DNA of 64,000 bases. Source: Gloeophyllum trabeum ATCC 11539. Lineage: Eukaryota > Basidiomycota > Agaricomycetes > Gloeophyllales > Gloeophyllaceae. The first letter of the stretch is position 1; every line of letters begins with the position of its first letter. The position numbers and the translations under genes are program-made. Location: the NCBI RefSeq assembly GCF_000344685.1, contig NW_006920410.1, forward strand, positions 1,326,414 through 1,390,413, written 5' to 3'. Positions 54,097-64,000 of the stretch are shown here, piece by piece. Below the pieces are notes generated by a model. It saw only the letters and a program-made list of their open reading frames with translations, was not told the DNA's origin and did no database searches.

Positions 54097-55762
54097 ATGC
54101 CTGTAAGTATCAACTTGGATTCGCTTGCCACCGACCCATCTGGCAGGAGGGCGTTCAACGCCGTATCCCTCGCCGTCGCCAAGAGCAAGAAAATAGTGGT
54201 CGTGACAGGCGCGGGGATCTCCTGCTCCTGCGGCATACCCGTACGTGGACGTTTGTTTGTTCACTTCAGCTACCCACTAATGTACACATTGTTCTGCACC
54301 CCAGGATTTCCGTTCGTCCGACGGTCTCTACAACCTCGTCAAGCAGAAATACCCCGACACCTTTGTCAAAGGCCGCGACCTCTTTGACTCCTCTCTCTTC
54401 CGGGACCCCACATCCACATCCCTCTTTTACACATTCATCTCTAACCTCAAACGCTCCATCGACTCCGCCAAGCCGTCCCCGACACACCGCTTCATCAAGA
54501 CACTAGATACCAAGGGCAAGCTACTTAGATCATATACCCAGAACATCGACGGCCTCGAGGAGCGCTGCGGGCTTGCCGGGAGCTCCAGCGAGGAGGTCAG
54601 GTCCAGTGGCAAGGGCAAGGGCAAGATTAAGATGAGGGAAGTCAGGAATGTGCAACTACACGGGGATATACACCGCGTGAGGTGCATGTTATGCTCGGCC
54701 GATCTGGTATGCGGGGAGGAGCACCTGCAGAAATTCGAGGAAGGGGAAGCACCGGATTGTCCGGAGTGTTCTGCGAGATGTGAGCATGCCACATTGACAT
54801 CACTTAGAAAATCCTAACACGTCATGACCATAGCCGAAGCCCGCCTTGCCCGTTCCGCGCGCCCCCTCAAAGTAGGCACCCTCCGACCAGCCATTGTGTT
54901 ATACGACGAACCACACCCGCTCGGCGAGGACATCGGCGCCATCCAGACCTCAGACATCAACCGCAAGCCGGACTTACTTATCATTATGGGCACCTCCCTC
55001 AAGGTGCACGGTTTCAAGAAGCTCGTGAAGGACTTTGCCCGCGTCGTCCACTCGCACTGCGAAACCCCCTGGACGCCCTCTCCGTCCCCTTCCCCTGAGA
55101 AGCCCGCGAAGAAGGCCGGCAAGGCCAAGAAGGACAGCTGGGCCGGGAAGGTCGTGTTCGTCAACAAGACCGCGCCTGGGAGCGAGTGGGAGGGGATCAT
55201 CGACTACTGGGTGCAGGCGGACACGGACACCTGGTCCGAGAAGACCCTGGACGAGTGGAAGAAGATGCGGCCTGCGGACTGGGAGATCCAGAAGACGCTG
55301 GTGGGCGATGCCGACAGCAGCTTCCGGGTTGTCAAAGAGGTCGCTGCTGGCAAAGGGAAGAAGCAGAAACCTGGCAGGGAAAATATCCCGCCAGCCAATC
55401 CCGCAGTGCCCAAACATGCAAAGGCAGCCGCAAAGTCTCTTCCTTCCCCGCCTTCGTCACCCAGCAAGCGCCAAGGAGGGGCCTGTCATTACTCCGACGA
55501 GGAATCCAGCCCCTCGAAAAAGCGAGTTGTTACTACGAACAACACGGACTTTGAGGAGAGAGGCCTGTTGTTCGGTGATACCACAAACAAGGAGGATACC
55601 AGAGTTGATGACGATGCCTTTGACATGGGAGAGGTTATCCCCGTGAAGAAGACCAGAGGACGGCCCAGAGTGAAGGAGGCAAAGGAAGAGGCTACCCGCG
55701 CTACTTCCAAGAGGGCTCCCAGCCGGCGGAAGGAAATGTTCGTTGATCTAGTTGCTCTGTAA
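54097..55762 (+). CDS. Sirtuin NAD-dependent deacetylase (HST3/HST4-like) with AT-hook
   Basis: NAD+-dependent protein deacetylase, probably on histones. Three exons: 54097-54240, 54305-54779 and 54834-55762; 1548 nt, 515 residues. NAD site VVTGAGISCSCGIP|DFRSSDGLY spans the first intron; TQNIDGLEERCG and the catalytic His in VQLHGDIHRVRC follow. Zinc ligands: RCMLCSADL (C-x2-C) and DCPECSAR (C-x2-C). Substrate/NAD region RPAIVLYDEPHPLGEDI and LLIIMGTSLKVHG are typical of the HST3/HST4 class. The C-terminal 150 residues are Lys/Ser/Pro-rich and hold an AT-hook, KKTRGRPRVKE, suggesting chromatin targeting. Nuclear role is inferred. Confidence 0.93.
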
Positions 55763-55977
55763 TGGGCTTCGCGGTCAATGTATTGTATTATATTGTAAGA
55801 TGCGCCGTGGGCAGCTTCATTAACTTATCGTCTGTAATCTGTCTTCAAGTGTTGCCTGTCAGTAACACGAGTGTCAAGGACGAGAACCATCCATGTCATT
55901 CAAAGGGAAGGAATAAAATAAACAAGAATGCCACTCGTATGGCGTACAAACCACAACAAGACTATCCTGATACCCAA

Positions 55978-56678
55978 TTAATCGTAGTCGCTGATGAGTT
56001 CTGAAACACTCCAGTCCTCGAAACTGCCATCGGGGAGGTATCGTCGGATGACAAGAGGAATTTTGCGGGCGGCCAGTTCTTTGATAGCGATTTGCAGCGC
56101 ATCCGTTTCACCGTCTAGAGGGACCAAGACAGGCGCATTCATGCTATACGTGCAATGTATGAGTGACCAGTAGCAAACGCAACATCGAAGCGGACGCATA
56201 CCTGATCTGCAGCGCTCTTGTCCCTAATATCCGCGCCCTCTCGTACTTCGTCAGATACGGCGTCGTGACCCTCACTTTATTCGGCTGCCTCTCTGCTGCG
56301 GGGTCCGCCTGCGACTGCGAAGCCTGCCCTGCCGCGCCAGCATCCCCTGTATCCTCCTCCTGCGCGTGCCCATTCATCCCACCGATCCCGTTATGTGTGA
56401 TTTCCCCGTTCGCCTGAGACTGTGGGTCATGGTCCTGCGCGTTCGGGTCCGCCTCCTGCTCTTGCATCTCGCCGCCGAGCAGATCATAGTTCTCGTCCTG
56501 GATACGGAGTCATTTCAGACTGAATGGACTGAATGGCTTCAACTACGCACGAAGGCGTCCTCTGCGAAACTAGGCCGGGTTGAATCAGCCCGACCGCATG
56601 CGAGAACGAGAAGGCTTACCTGGCTCCGCCATAGTCGTAGTCGTCAGCAACACCCCCGTCGTAGCCGTCGTCAGACAT
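55978..56678 (-). CDS. RPB6: RNA polymerase I/II/III shared subunit RPB6 (RPABC2)
   Basis: Common subunit of all three nuclear RNA polymerases. Four exons: 56620-56678, a 19-nt microexon 56551-56569, 56202-56497 and 55978-56143; 540 nt, 179 residues. The acidic N terminus [19 protein letters not shown] is followed by the microexon product and [18 protein letters not shown], then a longer Gln/Gly/Asp-rich insert than in yeast. The conserved core is [40 protein letters not shown] and [20 protein letters not shown]. The ordinary two-exon reading would break the frame; with the microexon every junction is in frame and all donors and acceptors are good. Diverges from the next gene over 272 bp. Confidence 0.93.
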
Positions 56679-56950
56679 TTTGTTGGCTAAAGAGGAAAAG
56701 ACGGCTAAGGAGTTCGAATGGTATGAAGAGCAGAGGCGGCGAAACTGGAGACTCTCAGAGTGGCTTTGCACAAACTGCCGGATGTAGATTTTCCCACGCT
56801 AAATCAAGCATGTCGCTTCCCCACAACAGCATCCACGCGTGCGGTGACGGCCCTGACGAGACTTGAAACTAGAGCTCGAACCTCCCCGTTCTCTTGTCCG
56901 GTACTTCGAGGCGGTCGTCTTCTTGACTCATGCAAAAGTAGCTGTCTCGA

Positions 56951-59900
56951 ATGGACGAAGCAGGTCCTAGCAAGTCTTGGGACCGTTCGACCTCGTCATC
57001 AGTGCGCATACAGTTCCCAGCGGAAGACGGAGGGCCCGCTCGCTCTAGCGCGGTGGAGAATGCTCGATTCGCGTCAATTGGTCTAGGACCTCCTCCTATC
57101 TTACGGAGGCCTGCAGCAGAACAGAGCGCGACGATTCACGACAGACGCCGCCGTGTACGTTCAGTGGATGCTGCCGCTATATTCTCAGAGCCAACACAGT
57201 CTGCAAGAGCAGCCGAAGGATCCTCTGCAAACGCTCGTAGACGGACGTTGACGCAGGCTCACCAAGGAGCTGCCAGCAAAGCGGCGAGCGGCGTCCGATC
57301 CGAGGGGGCTTCAAGTGACCTTGGGACTCTTTCTGATGAATACGCATTAGGTCAGTCAGTCAGTCCAACTATTCTAACCCGGTATTGACTTCTGTGCAGC
57401 TCAGGAGGGCGAGTAACTCTACACGTCTTGTGTCTCAGCTTGGTTCACGAACACGCGCACAGATCCCGGCATTTTGGAGGACGTTCAACGGGCACTTAAG
57501 CTGAAAGCCAGGCGTGAAGCGCGTCTTCGCGCTTTGCAAGCTAATGTCTCCCGGAATGAGGTTCCATCGAAGTCTGACAGGACCACAATATCGTCTGTGT
57601 CCGCAGGGTCATCTATCTCACCCATAGAGGTGTCATTCCCGACCTCTACGCCCCCGACATCTCACGTCCCAGGGCTGAGTAATGAGTCCGACATAGACTT
57701 CAGTCCATCTGTGGGCGTCACACACCTTCATCCTGTGCCCACTTCTTCCAACGATGGTGCCACTCTTGACTGGAGCCGAGCTGGACCTCCTGGATACAAA
57801 CCAGAGCATAGACGTTGGACGCTTTCCTTGTCCAAGGGCAAGGCGAAAGAGAGAACTCCGTCTCTTGGCAAGGGTGTTGTAGAGAAACAGGACTTCCTTT
57901 ACACCCGTGAGCCGGTCTGTTCATAGCCTTGCGCATGTATGCTTACCCTTTGACAGAGAAGCTGAAAAGGATTAGAGAGAAGGCTCGGCCTAATACTATC
58001 CGGAAAGCAGCTATAACAAGCGAACAACTGCAGCGGCGCTACAATATTCTCTATGCTTCCTTAACCTCCAAGGCGGGTCCGCTTAATCTGGCCAAGGTGG
58101 TGGGCTGGTACAGCAGCCAGGAACCTATCGTGCGGTCGACACTGGATCAAGCAGAACCCCTCACGTGGTTGAAGCACTTGCTTGATAAACGTGGTGAAAG
58201 AGCTTCCTCTAGATTGCCATGGCATGTTACAGCGTTGATAGTGGAAGAATATCTCAAATCCCAAACACACCCTGACGATATAATGTCGATCGGAACAAGT
58301 GTGACAGGATCCCCTGTAGTCGATATCTCGCAATCTTCTCGGGATGCCAAGTCCCTGGATATTTCCTCGCCCAGCTCCGCGGTGCCGCTTCAGCCTTCAT
58401 TCACGAGGAAGCCCTCTTTCGACGGATATGTCTCCTTTGAACCTGTCGTCGACCCTGGACGAGAATATACCTCAGTGGATAGTCGTCAGCACCGTCCGGA
58501 CGGATATCCAAGGCATTGGAGACACTCGCTGCCTAGTCTCATGGACACGCCTCGCAGTTCGTTCAGCAGCATTCTGGCCGCATCCGTAAAGCAGTCACAT
58601 GCGAAAGGTCAACTATCTCCTGCGAGCAGTCGCGGTTACCTACGAGATTTTGGGAGACGCAAGACCCGTCATCATTTCGGCAGTGATGGAGAGTCCTCCG
58701 CCCGAGCCTCCTTATCCGATACCCATCCTCACTCTGAAGGGGAACCGTCGCGGGAGCCTCGTCGGCCAGCAGTTTTGAGCTTGCACTCCGGTCGTGATTC
58801 GGGTACGGACAAAGGGGTGATAGCCATTTCACGGGCTTCATCCGAAGTTGGAGAAGATGTTTTCCACGACGAAGAAGGTGCTCTGACTGCCAAGGGAATC
58901 GCCGCCGAATTCCGGGCTGAAAGCGAGCCGCCACCGCGCCCACGATATCAACCATCTCGATCCTTAACAGAACGGTCATCCTTACCGAGGATTGTAGTGC
59001 CACCCCGAAGGAACATGCCATCGCTAACTGTACATGAGCAGAATTTCAAGCGAGATGAAGAACAGGATGAGGTCAATGAGGAGCTGGATCGTCAAGAATA
59101 CGAGCGGAAAGCTCAGTGAGTGCTTCTCATACGTAGCGTACCTAATTGGTCTTGATATATACGCAGGATGGTCGAGGATGCTATGGCGCAAAATAATCGT
59201 ATCCGTCACCTACTGCAGCGAGTTGCGACTGGGGTGAAAGACTATGAATATATCCGATCTCACCTCTCCCGGCTTTCAGACACCGAATACGGGAGCCTGC
59301 CTCAAGAGCTAGTGGATGCATTCAGCCATGATCCCGCAGCCGTCACAGGCTCAACGCGGCGATCTAAAGGCTGGAGAGCGGTCGAGGATGTTCACAACCG
59401 TCTGCAGCGCCAGAACGATATCCTACGTTCGTTCATTATCCAGGAAAAGCAGGACAATAAACGAAGTCAAACGAAGAGTATCTTCGAAGATCCGATTAGC
59501 GGACTCGTTGATGTTTTAGAGAAATTGGAGGGCCATCGTCAAGCAATCGAGCGGAAGGCCGGTGATGTTGCCCGAATGTTGACCAAGGTGAAGCCCATTC
59601 ACGTCCAAGTGAAGCGCGAATACAATCAGACGCTAGCCCACACCTCAGCCGTGTATGACGAGGTATGTTCGGTGGCATTCACGAGCAGTCAGATAATGAC
59701 ACGTATCCACAGCTCTCGCTCATCGTCCGTCTGGAAGAAAGTTATAAGGACAACTATCAGCAACTATGGGAATTTGGCATGGATGCCTTGACATTCCTGT
59801 TAGATACTGTTACTCCTTTTTGGCGGAACTATGGCAAAGTCATAGGTGAAGATGTGCAGGATTTCCTTATTATCCCTTGGTACCGCAACGAATTCACAGG

Positions 59901-60207
59901 AGAAGCGAAGCGCTATCCCATCAAGCGTCTGCCGAGGCGATCCTTTCGACATTGGCTGGGTCTTCTGCTCTTCTCCCTTTCGACCCTTACCATAACCATC
60001 CTGCAAATCCGCGCCGCGGTCTACGTCTCATCACTGTATAGACTGCCCGGGATCAACCATACTGGTCTGTGGTGGATGGTTCTCCCTATCTACTGGACGG
60101 GCTTTCTGATCCAGTGGATTGCCGTGTTAATTGAGTGTGCCATCGTTGGCGCACAAGTTGCGGTCGTGATGTGGTGGGTCGGGTGGGCTTTGAACGTCTT
60201 CAATTGA
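56951..60207 (+). CDS. Large conserved protein with C-terminal membrane segments
   Basis: Five exons: 56951-57350, 57439-57906, 57957-59115, 59167-59662 and 59713-60207; 3018 nt, 1005 residues. The first 300 residues are disordered (Ser/Arg-rich). A helical part follows: EDVQRALKLKARREARLRAL, EKARPNTIRKAAITSEQLQR, RRYNILYASLTSKAGPLNLA and WLKHLLDKRGE. Then a Ser-rich stretch with a possible coiled coil (EDAMAQNNRIRHLLQRVATG, HNRLQRQNDILRSFIIQEKQ). The C terminus has about two to three transmembrane helices: HWLGLLLFSLSTLTITILQI, GLWWMVLPIYWTGFLIQWIA and AVVMWWVGWALNVFN. It is a long, C-terminally anchored protein, found to my knowledge in agaricomycetes without a name. No enzyme motif. The exon 1/2 join skips a short candidate exon at about 57400-57416. 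Confidence 0.72.
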
Positions 60208-60327
60208 AACCAATAGACCGTTATATCATACTTACTCCTATTACATAGCATAAATTATCGTAATGTCATGGTTTCCGCGCATGTACATGGTTCCTATATA
60301 TATCTGGATTATTGCAGGTTGGAACGA

Positions 60328-61850
60328 CTACTGTTCGGGGACGCTGTGGTCGGGAACTGTTGGAGGGTTCACCGCCAGTGGTGATGAAGTAAACGAGAAT
60401 GCCGTGGATGTACGCCTGCCTGGCTTCGGCTTGCGCGGTCCAGGTGCCTGAGCGTTCTGACTAGTGTTCCCCTCACCAGAATGGGTTAACTTCAGGTCGT
60501 CTTGTATGCCGGAGACCTCACTGGACGCTCGACCGGCATCTATGCACTGGCGACAAAATCCTAACAATACCGTCAGAAACGCCGGGTTGCATGACATTGT
60601 ATCATACGTACGACCCCCCATCAGCAACGGCACATCTGTCTGATGGCAAGAAAAGCAAGCTATTCGAGGCTTGATAGGAAACGAGGATGAGTCCGGATCC
60701 GGTGCCTGTTTTTTGTGAATGCCGCCACGGAGCATATCATGCGGACCCCCTGTTCTACGCCGAGGCTTCATCGGTGCCGTTCTACGCTTTTGCCTGGTAT
60801 CATCCGCGGAGGAAGGTTTTATAGGCTTCATAGGAGCCGAGGGTATGGCGGCCTGGACGAAGGTGACTATGAGCTGTGGCTTGATAATGATTGCACGACG
60901 CACCGCTCTTATTTCCTTCAATAAATCACCTTCGGGAAGCCTGTGCGCGAGATAGACTCTTTCATAAACGCGCTGGAGGGCTGTGAGAGCGTCCGTTAAG
61001 TGATGTAATCAACGACATACAGTCTGATCTAAGATTCTCTGATTATTAGCCATCTTTTCTTCGTCTCCAGCCCAGCGTGAGAGGAGATCTGATATTACAG
61101 AGCTCGCCCTCCTAAGACACAAATTGACAAGCTGAGGAGGGCCTTGATTTCCCGCCGTCGGAAATGGAAGACAGGTTGTAATCCCAATATTGCGTGTACC
61201 CAAAGGCGCATCAGAGGACGCTGCAAGTGACGTACACACCACTGGAACACGCGGGAACAGTAGTCTTTCGTTAGGTAATTCCTTGAACTCCATTACAAGG
61301 TCGAAATCCTGAGAAGAGGTCGGATGTAGTCCCTGAGGTCCGGGTAACAGAAGCATAGCATCAGCTCCCTGATGAGACGAGGTTGAAGCCGCGCTATCTG
61401 CATTGTTTCGGGTTGTGGCCATAGATTGAATGAGAAGACCCAGAGTCTTCACCTGTTCCTGCGTAGCCTGGCCGGTGGCGGCCAAGTATACTAGATGAGC
61501 CAAGGTAGGATTGGTGGCGGCTGCTCTATTTACTTGCGACACCAAAGCCGGTGTTACGGTGACCTCTGAGGTCAGCGAGGATATCAAAGGCGTTGAAGCT
61601 CGTTGTGCAGAGGATGATGCGCCAGGAGTGCCCTGACTGGGGTTCGAGGCGGGGACATACTGCTGAGGTGTGAATTGCGAAAGATATCGCACCTCGAAGA
61701 ATGCCGTATCTCGGAAAATATGGGGGCCAATCTCTAAATCACACCTCCCCTGGAATGTGATCGAATGAGGAGGAGGTACCACCCCGGGGGCTCTCGACCC
61801 GCGAGGTTTGGTGGAAAACTTAGGAAATGTGGACGAAAGCCATCGGTCTC
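60328..61850 (-). CDS. Conserved protein with zinc-ribbon C terminus, 5' end uncertain
   Basis: Minus-strand gene, stop at 60328. The main exon (about 61009-61850) contains FPKFSTKPRGSRAPGVV, PPPHSITFQGRCDLEIGPHI and AFFEV, then a long Ser/Thr/Gln-rich linker and DFDLVMEFKELPNERLLFPR. The next exon gives RVYERVYLAHRLPEGDLLKE and basic repeats (MKPIKPSSADDTRQKRR). The end has a C-x2-C ... C-x2-C zinc ribbon made by splicing: IACFSCHQTDVPLLMGGR|FCRQCIDAG. The splice near 60600 has donor GTACGTATG and acceptor TTGTTAG. No ATG is found directly upstream in the same frame, so an additional 5' exon (about 61900-62000, MTQLLGSTIAQA) is probable. Function unknown; chromatin or transcription is only a guess. 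Confidence 0.6.
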
Positions 61851-62392
61851 GAGCTGAAAGTAGTTTCAGCGGACGGACTCATACACTTATAGACCACGTA
61901 CACTGCCTGAGCGATTGTAGAACCAAGCAACTGGGTCATCGGGTCAACATGAGAGATACCATGGCCTTCACGGCCTCGCAGACCTCACAACCCAAATGCT
62001 CACCTCTCAGCAACGGTTTTCAATTCTGACAGCCGTGTTGCATTGGTGTTGACCTCCCACTTGGCTACTGGCCCGACAGGCAAGTTCAAGTGGGTGACAG
62101 GCATTCTCTATGGCTTTGTTCTGTGGTACCGTAAAGTTGCCGAAAAGCTCGCAACTGTAAGGTGTGGCACTGAGATAACGGACTACAGACCGTTACGTAA
62201 ATCTAAAATTCATTCAACACTGTTCTTCAGTTTCTTGAAGTTCTTCTGTACTAGTTGAGTCCAAGTGCACGTAGCGCGTTCAGACGCTTCACCAGTACCC
62301 TTCCGGAGCCTTGTACTTACATGCGAGCAACCTGCGGCTTGAATCATTGAGCAAGCCTGTTTGCGTGCGCTCGAGTACCCAGTCCATCCGCA
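61851..62392. promoter_or_regulatory. Intergenic/divergent promoter with possible 5' exon
   Basis: About 540 bp between the zinc-ribbon gene and BDP1 on opposite strands. Includes a likely small 5' exon of the zinc-ribbon gene around 61900-62000. No repeat or RNA gene seen. Confidence 0.35.
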
Positions 62393-64000
62393 ATGTTCTC
62401 AAGAGTCCGTAAGTGGTGCGTCGGCAAGCTTCTCATTTCACTCATTCTCGACGCTTTGTAGAGAAAGGCGGGACTGTTTTCAAGCCTGTCACGAGGCCCA
62501 AATCTCGTACGCCTAATGAAAGCAATTCAGATTCAACTCCCTCCTCTAGCGCGCTCGATGTTGATAGGTCAAGTGTACACCCCTCAGAGGAATCGAGGTC
62601 GAGTTCGGTCAAGACGCTCTCGCACCCCACTCCTTCCGACCCAAGTGCCTCCCGGATGTCAACTTCAATCATCAAGTCGAGTGACACTCTAACGATGTCT
62701 GCAAACCCGGCTTCGGTGAGCGGAGAAGGGGATGATAACACAGGATCTATCCATGTCTTTCCCGCTATACCCCCGCCTGTGAGGTCGACTTCATTGGACG
62801 ACCATTCACCATCTATTTCCTCCCCCAGTCAACCTCCAAATAGCATTACTTCGCTTCAGCCGCAAAGACCCCCGCCCATACATCTAGCAGCTGGACAATC
62901 TCGCGCGATTCCTATTATTGTCTCCAGCGTACGTACCACGTCAGTCCCTATCGCTCCACATGCTGGCACCTATGGTGGGATTGTGGGTCTTGGTTCCTTG
63001 GAGGCGCAAGCAGATAGCCTAACGTCTAGCACACGTGGTGTGGTCCCTCCCGAAGATGTGGTTGAATACATCTCAACGCTTCCACCTCGAGATACAGGTA
63101 ATACCTCTGTAGCGTATACCAATGAATCAAGTCAAGGGCAAATATCAGGCGATGCTCCTCAAATGGCTATCAATGAAGTCAAGACGATTAAGGTACCTCG
63201 TCCTCGCAAGGAGCGCAATAAGAAACAAGACCTGGGCGATTCGCGAACCGTTTCACAGGAGAATGCCTCTTTGGAAGGACCCGGGGATGCTGGATCGACT
63301 AAAAGAACTAGACGTAAACGTGCAGCGCAGAATTCCGTCGATCCTGGCTCGGTAAGCACCACTGAACCTCCGACTAAGCGGCAACGTAGAAAGAGGAAAG
63401 CAACAGAAGATACGGCTGACGAACACCCCGGATCACAGTCTCCTTTCGAAAGGAGCAGGAGCGCTGGTCGAGGACGCAAACGCGCTCCATCGCTCCCGCC
63501 GTTCGATCCTGATGCTCCCCCAGGCGAGGACATCGACCCAACCATTATGACTATGGCTACACTCTGCGAAGATACCGGGCAAGGGCGTGTGAGTACCAAG
63601 GCCGCTGAGATACAGCGCAACTATGCTACCTGGAAAGCGTCGAATCGTGAGAAGCGAGCCCGGATGAGAGCCATTCAGGAAGCCAAAAAGTATGGGCGTC
63701 GGGGTGAAGATGAGGAGCAAGTTGGTCAGAATGCCAAACCTGCTGGTCCGGAGGCCAGTCGTGCTCTTGCACCGACTCCCGCTGCACCCGCGCATCCTCC
63801 ATCCGAAGTAGTAACAAGCCAGGAGCCTCCCAGCAACGACGAAATCGATAATGGTTTGGACGAGCCGACGACAGCAGGATTTGATTACTCCCAGAATCTT
63901 GCGACTAGTCGTTACAACGTACAGGTCAGAATAGGCCCCAACGGCGAAACAATTGTGGATGAAGAGTCGCTGTTCGTTGACCGCAATGAAGATGACGACA
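62393..64000 (+). CDS. BDP1: TFIIIB subunit BDP1 (B''), N-terminal part (cut by window edge)
   Basis: RNA polymerase III initiation factor subunit. A 16-nt first exon (62393-62408: MFSRV plus one base) joins at 62462 to a long open exon running to the right edge. The start MFSRVQKGGTVFKPVTRPKS and a long Ser/Pro/Thr-rich disordered region precede basic clusters (KERNKK, KRTRRKR, KRQRRKRKA). Then comes the BDP1-typical segment before the SANT domain: PTIMTMATLCEDTGQGRVST, NYATWKASNREKRARMRAIQ, RIGPNGETIVDEESLFVDR. The SANT domain itself lies beyond 64000. The very short first exon is unusual but has a good GTAAGT donor and TTTGTAG acceptor. Confidence 0.82.

Noticed and set aside
54974..55417. 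147-codon minus-strand frame inside the sirtuin gene
   Set aside because: Antisense to conserved sirtuin coding sequence; GC-rich codon bias leaves the opposite strand open.
1..64000. CRISPR arrays, operons, prophage or bacterial defence systems
   Set aside because: No spaced direct repeats or polycistronic structure; introns and gene families are those of a fungus.

Overview
This window is a piece of a filamentous-fungal nuclear chromosome, most likely an agaricomycete basidiomycete. Genes lie on both strands at roughly one per 1.6 kb. Most are interrupted by several introns of about 50-60 nt with GT..AG ends, and intergenic gaps are short. Basidiomycete-typical families are present: a DUF6533 membrane protein, F-box proteins, a FAR1/WRKY-like DNA-binding protein and several conserved agaricomycete proteins without a name. 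I rebuilt exons by hand from both strands and checked that joined exon lengths stay in frame; ORF ends alone are misleading here because stops usually fall in introns.

Layout. 1-7.2 kb: the 3' part of nucleoporin POM152 (minus), an RNase III-like double-dsRBD protein (plus), a tail-anchored thioredoxin (minus) and a Ser-rich protein (minus). 7.3-8.4 kb: a small mobile-DNA island with a 329-bp TIR element, a 56-bp tandem duplication and a tRNA-derived fossil. 8.6-12.7 kb: ALG9 (minus), split by an assembly gap, with a 945-bp duplicated segment and the 3' end of an LTR retrotransposon inserted in the coding sequence. 13-28.2 kb: F-box protein, DUF6533 protein, HTH-like protein, small heat-shock protein, an F-box-like protein with a nucleotidyltransferase-like motif, a conserved nuclear-looking protein, myosin regulatory light chain, an SDR reductase, a PAP2 phosphatase and a secreted PLC-like phosphodiesterase. 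28.3-29.7 kb: a TA-flanked TIR element containing a second gap with a 301-bp duplication.

29.8-46 kb: FAR1-like factor with an AT-hook, UTP11, LSB5 (VHS+GAT), a 115-bp MITE, an endonuclease/exonuclease/phosphatase enzyme, mitochondrial seryl-tRNA synthetase and RFC4 sharing a 137-bp divergent promoter with an MCB box, a second F-box protein, CFD1, and an RRM-tailed protein. 46.7-64 kb: a lipase, a large three-RRM protein, a class I sirtuin with an AT-hook, RPB6 with a 19-nt microexon, a C-terminal membrane protein, a zinc-ribbon protein and the 5' part of BDP1, cut by the right edge.

The genes are mostly housekeeping (nuclear pore, N-glycosylation, rRNA processing, DNA replication, Pol I/II/III transcription, Fe-S assembly, vesicle traffic) and do not form a metabolic cluster. 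The most unusual content is an RNase III-like protein that has lost the signature catalytic acid, an F-box-like/NTase-like protein, and several independent small transposable elements.
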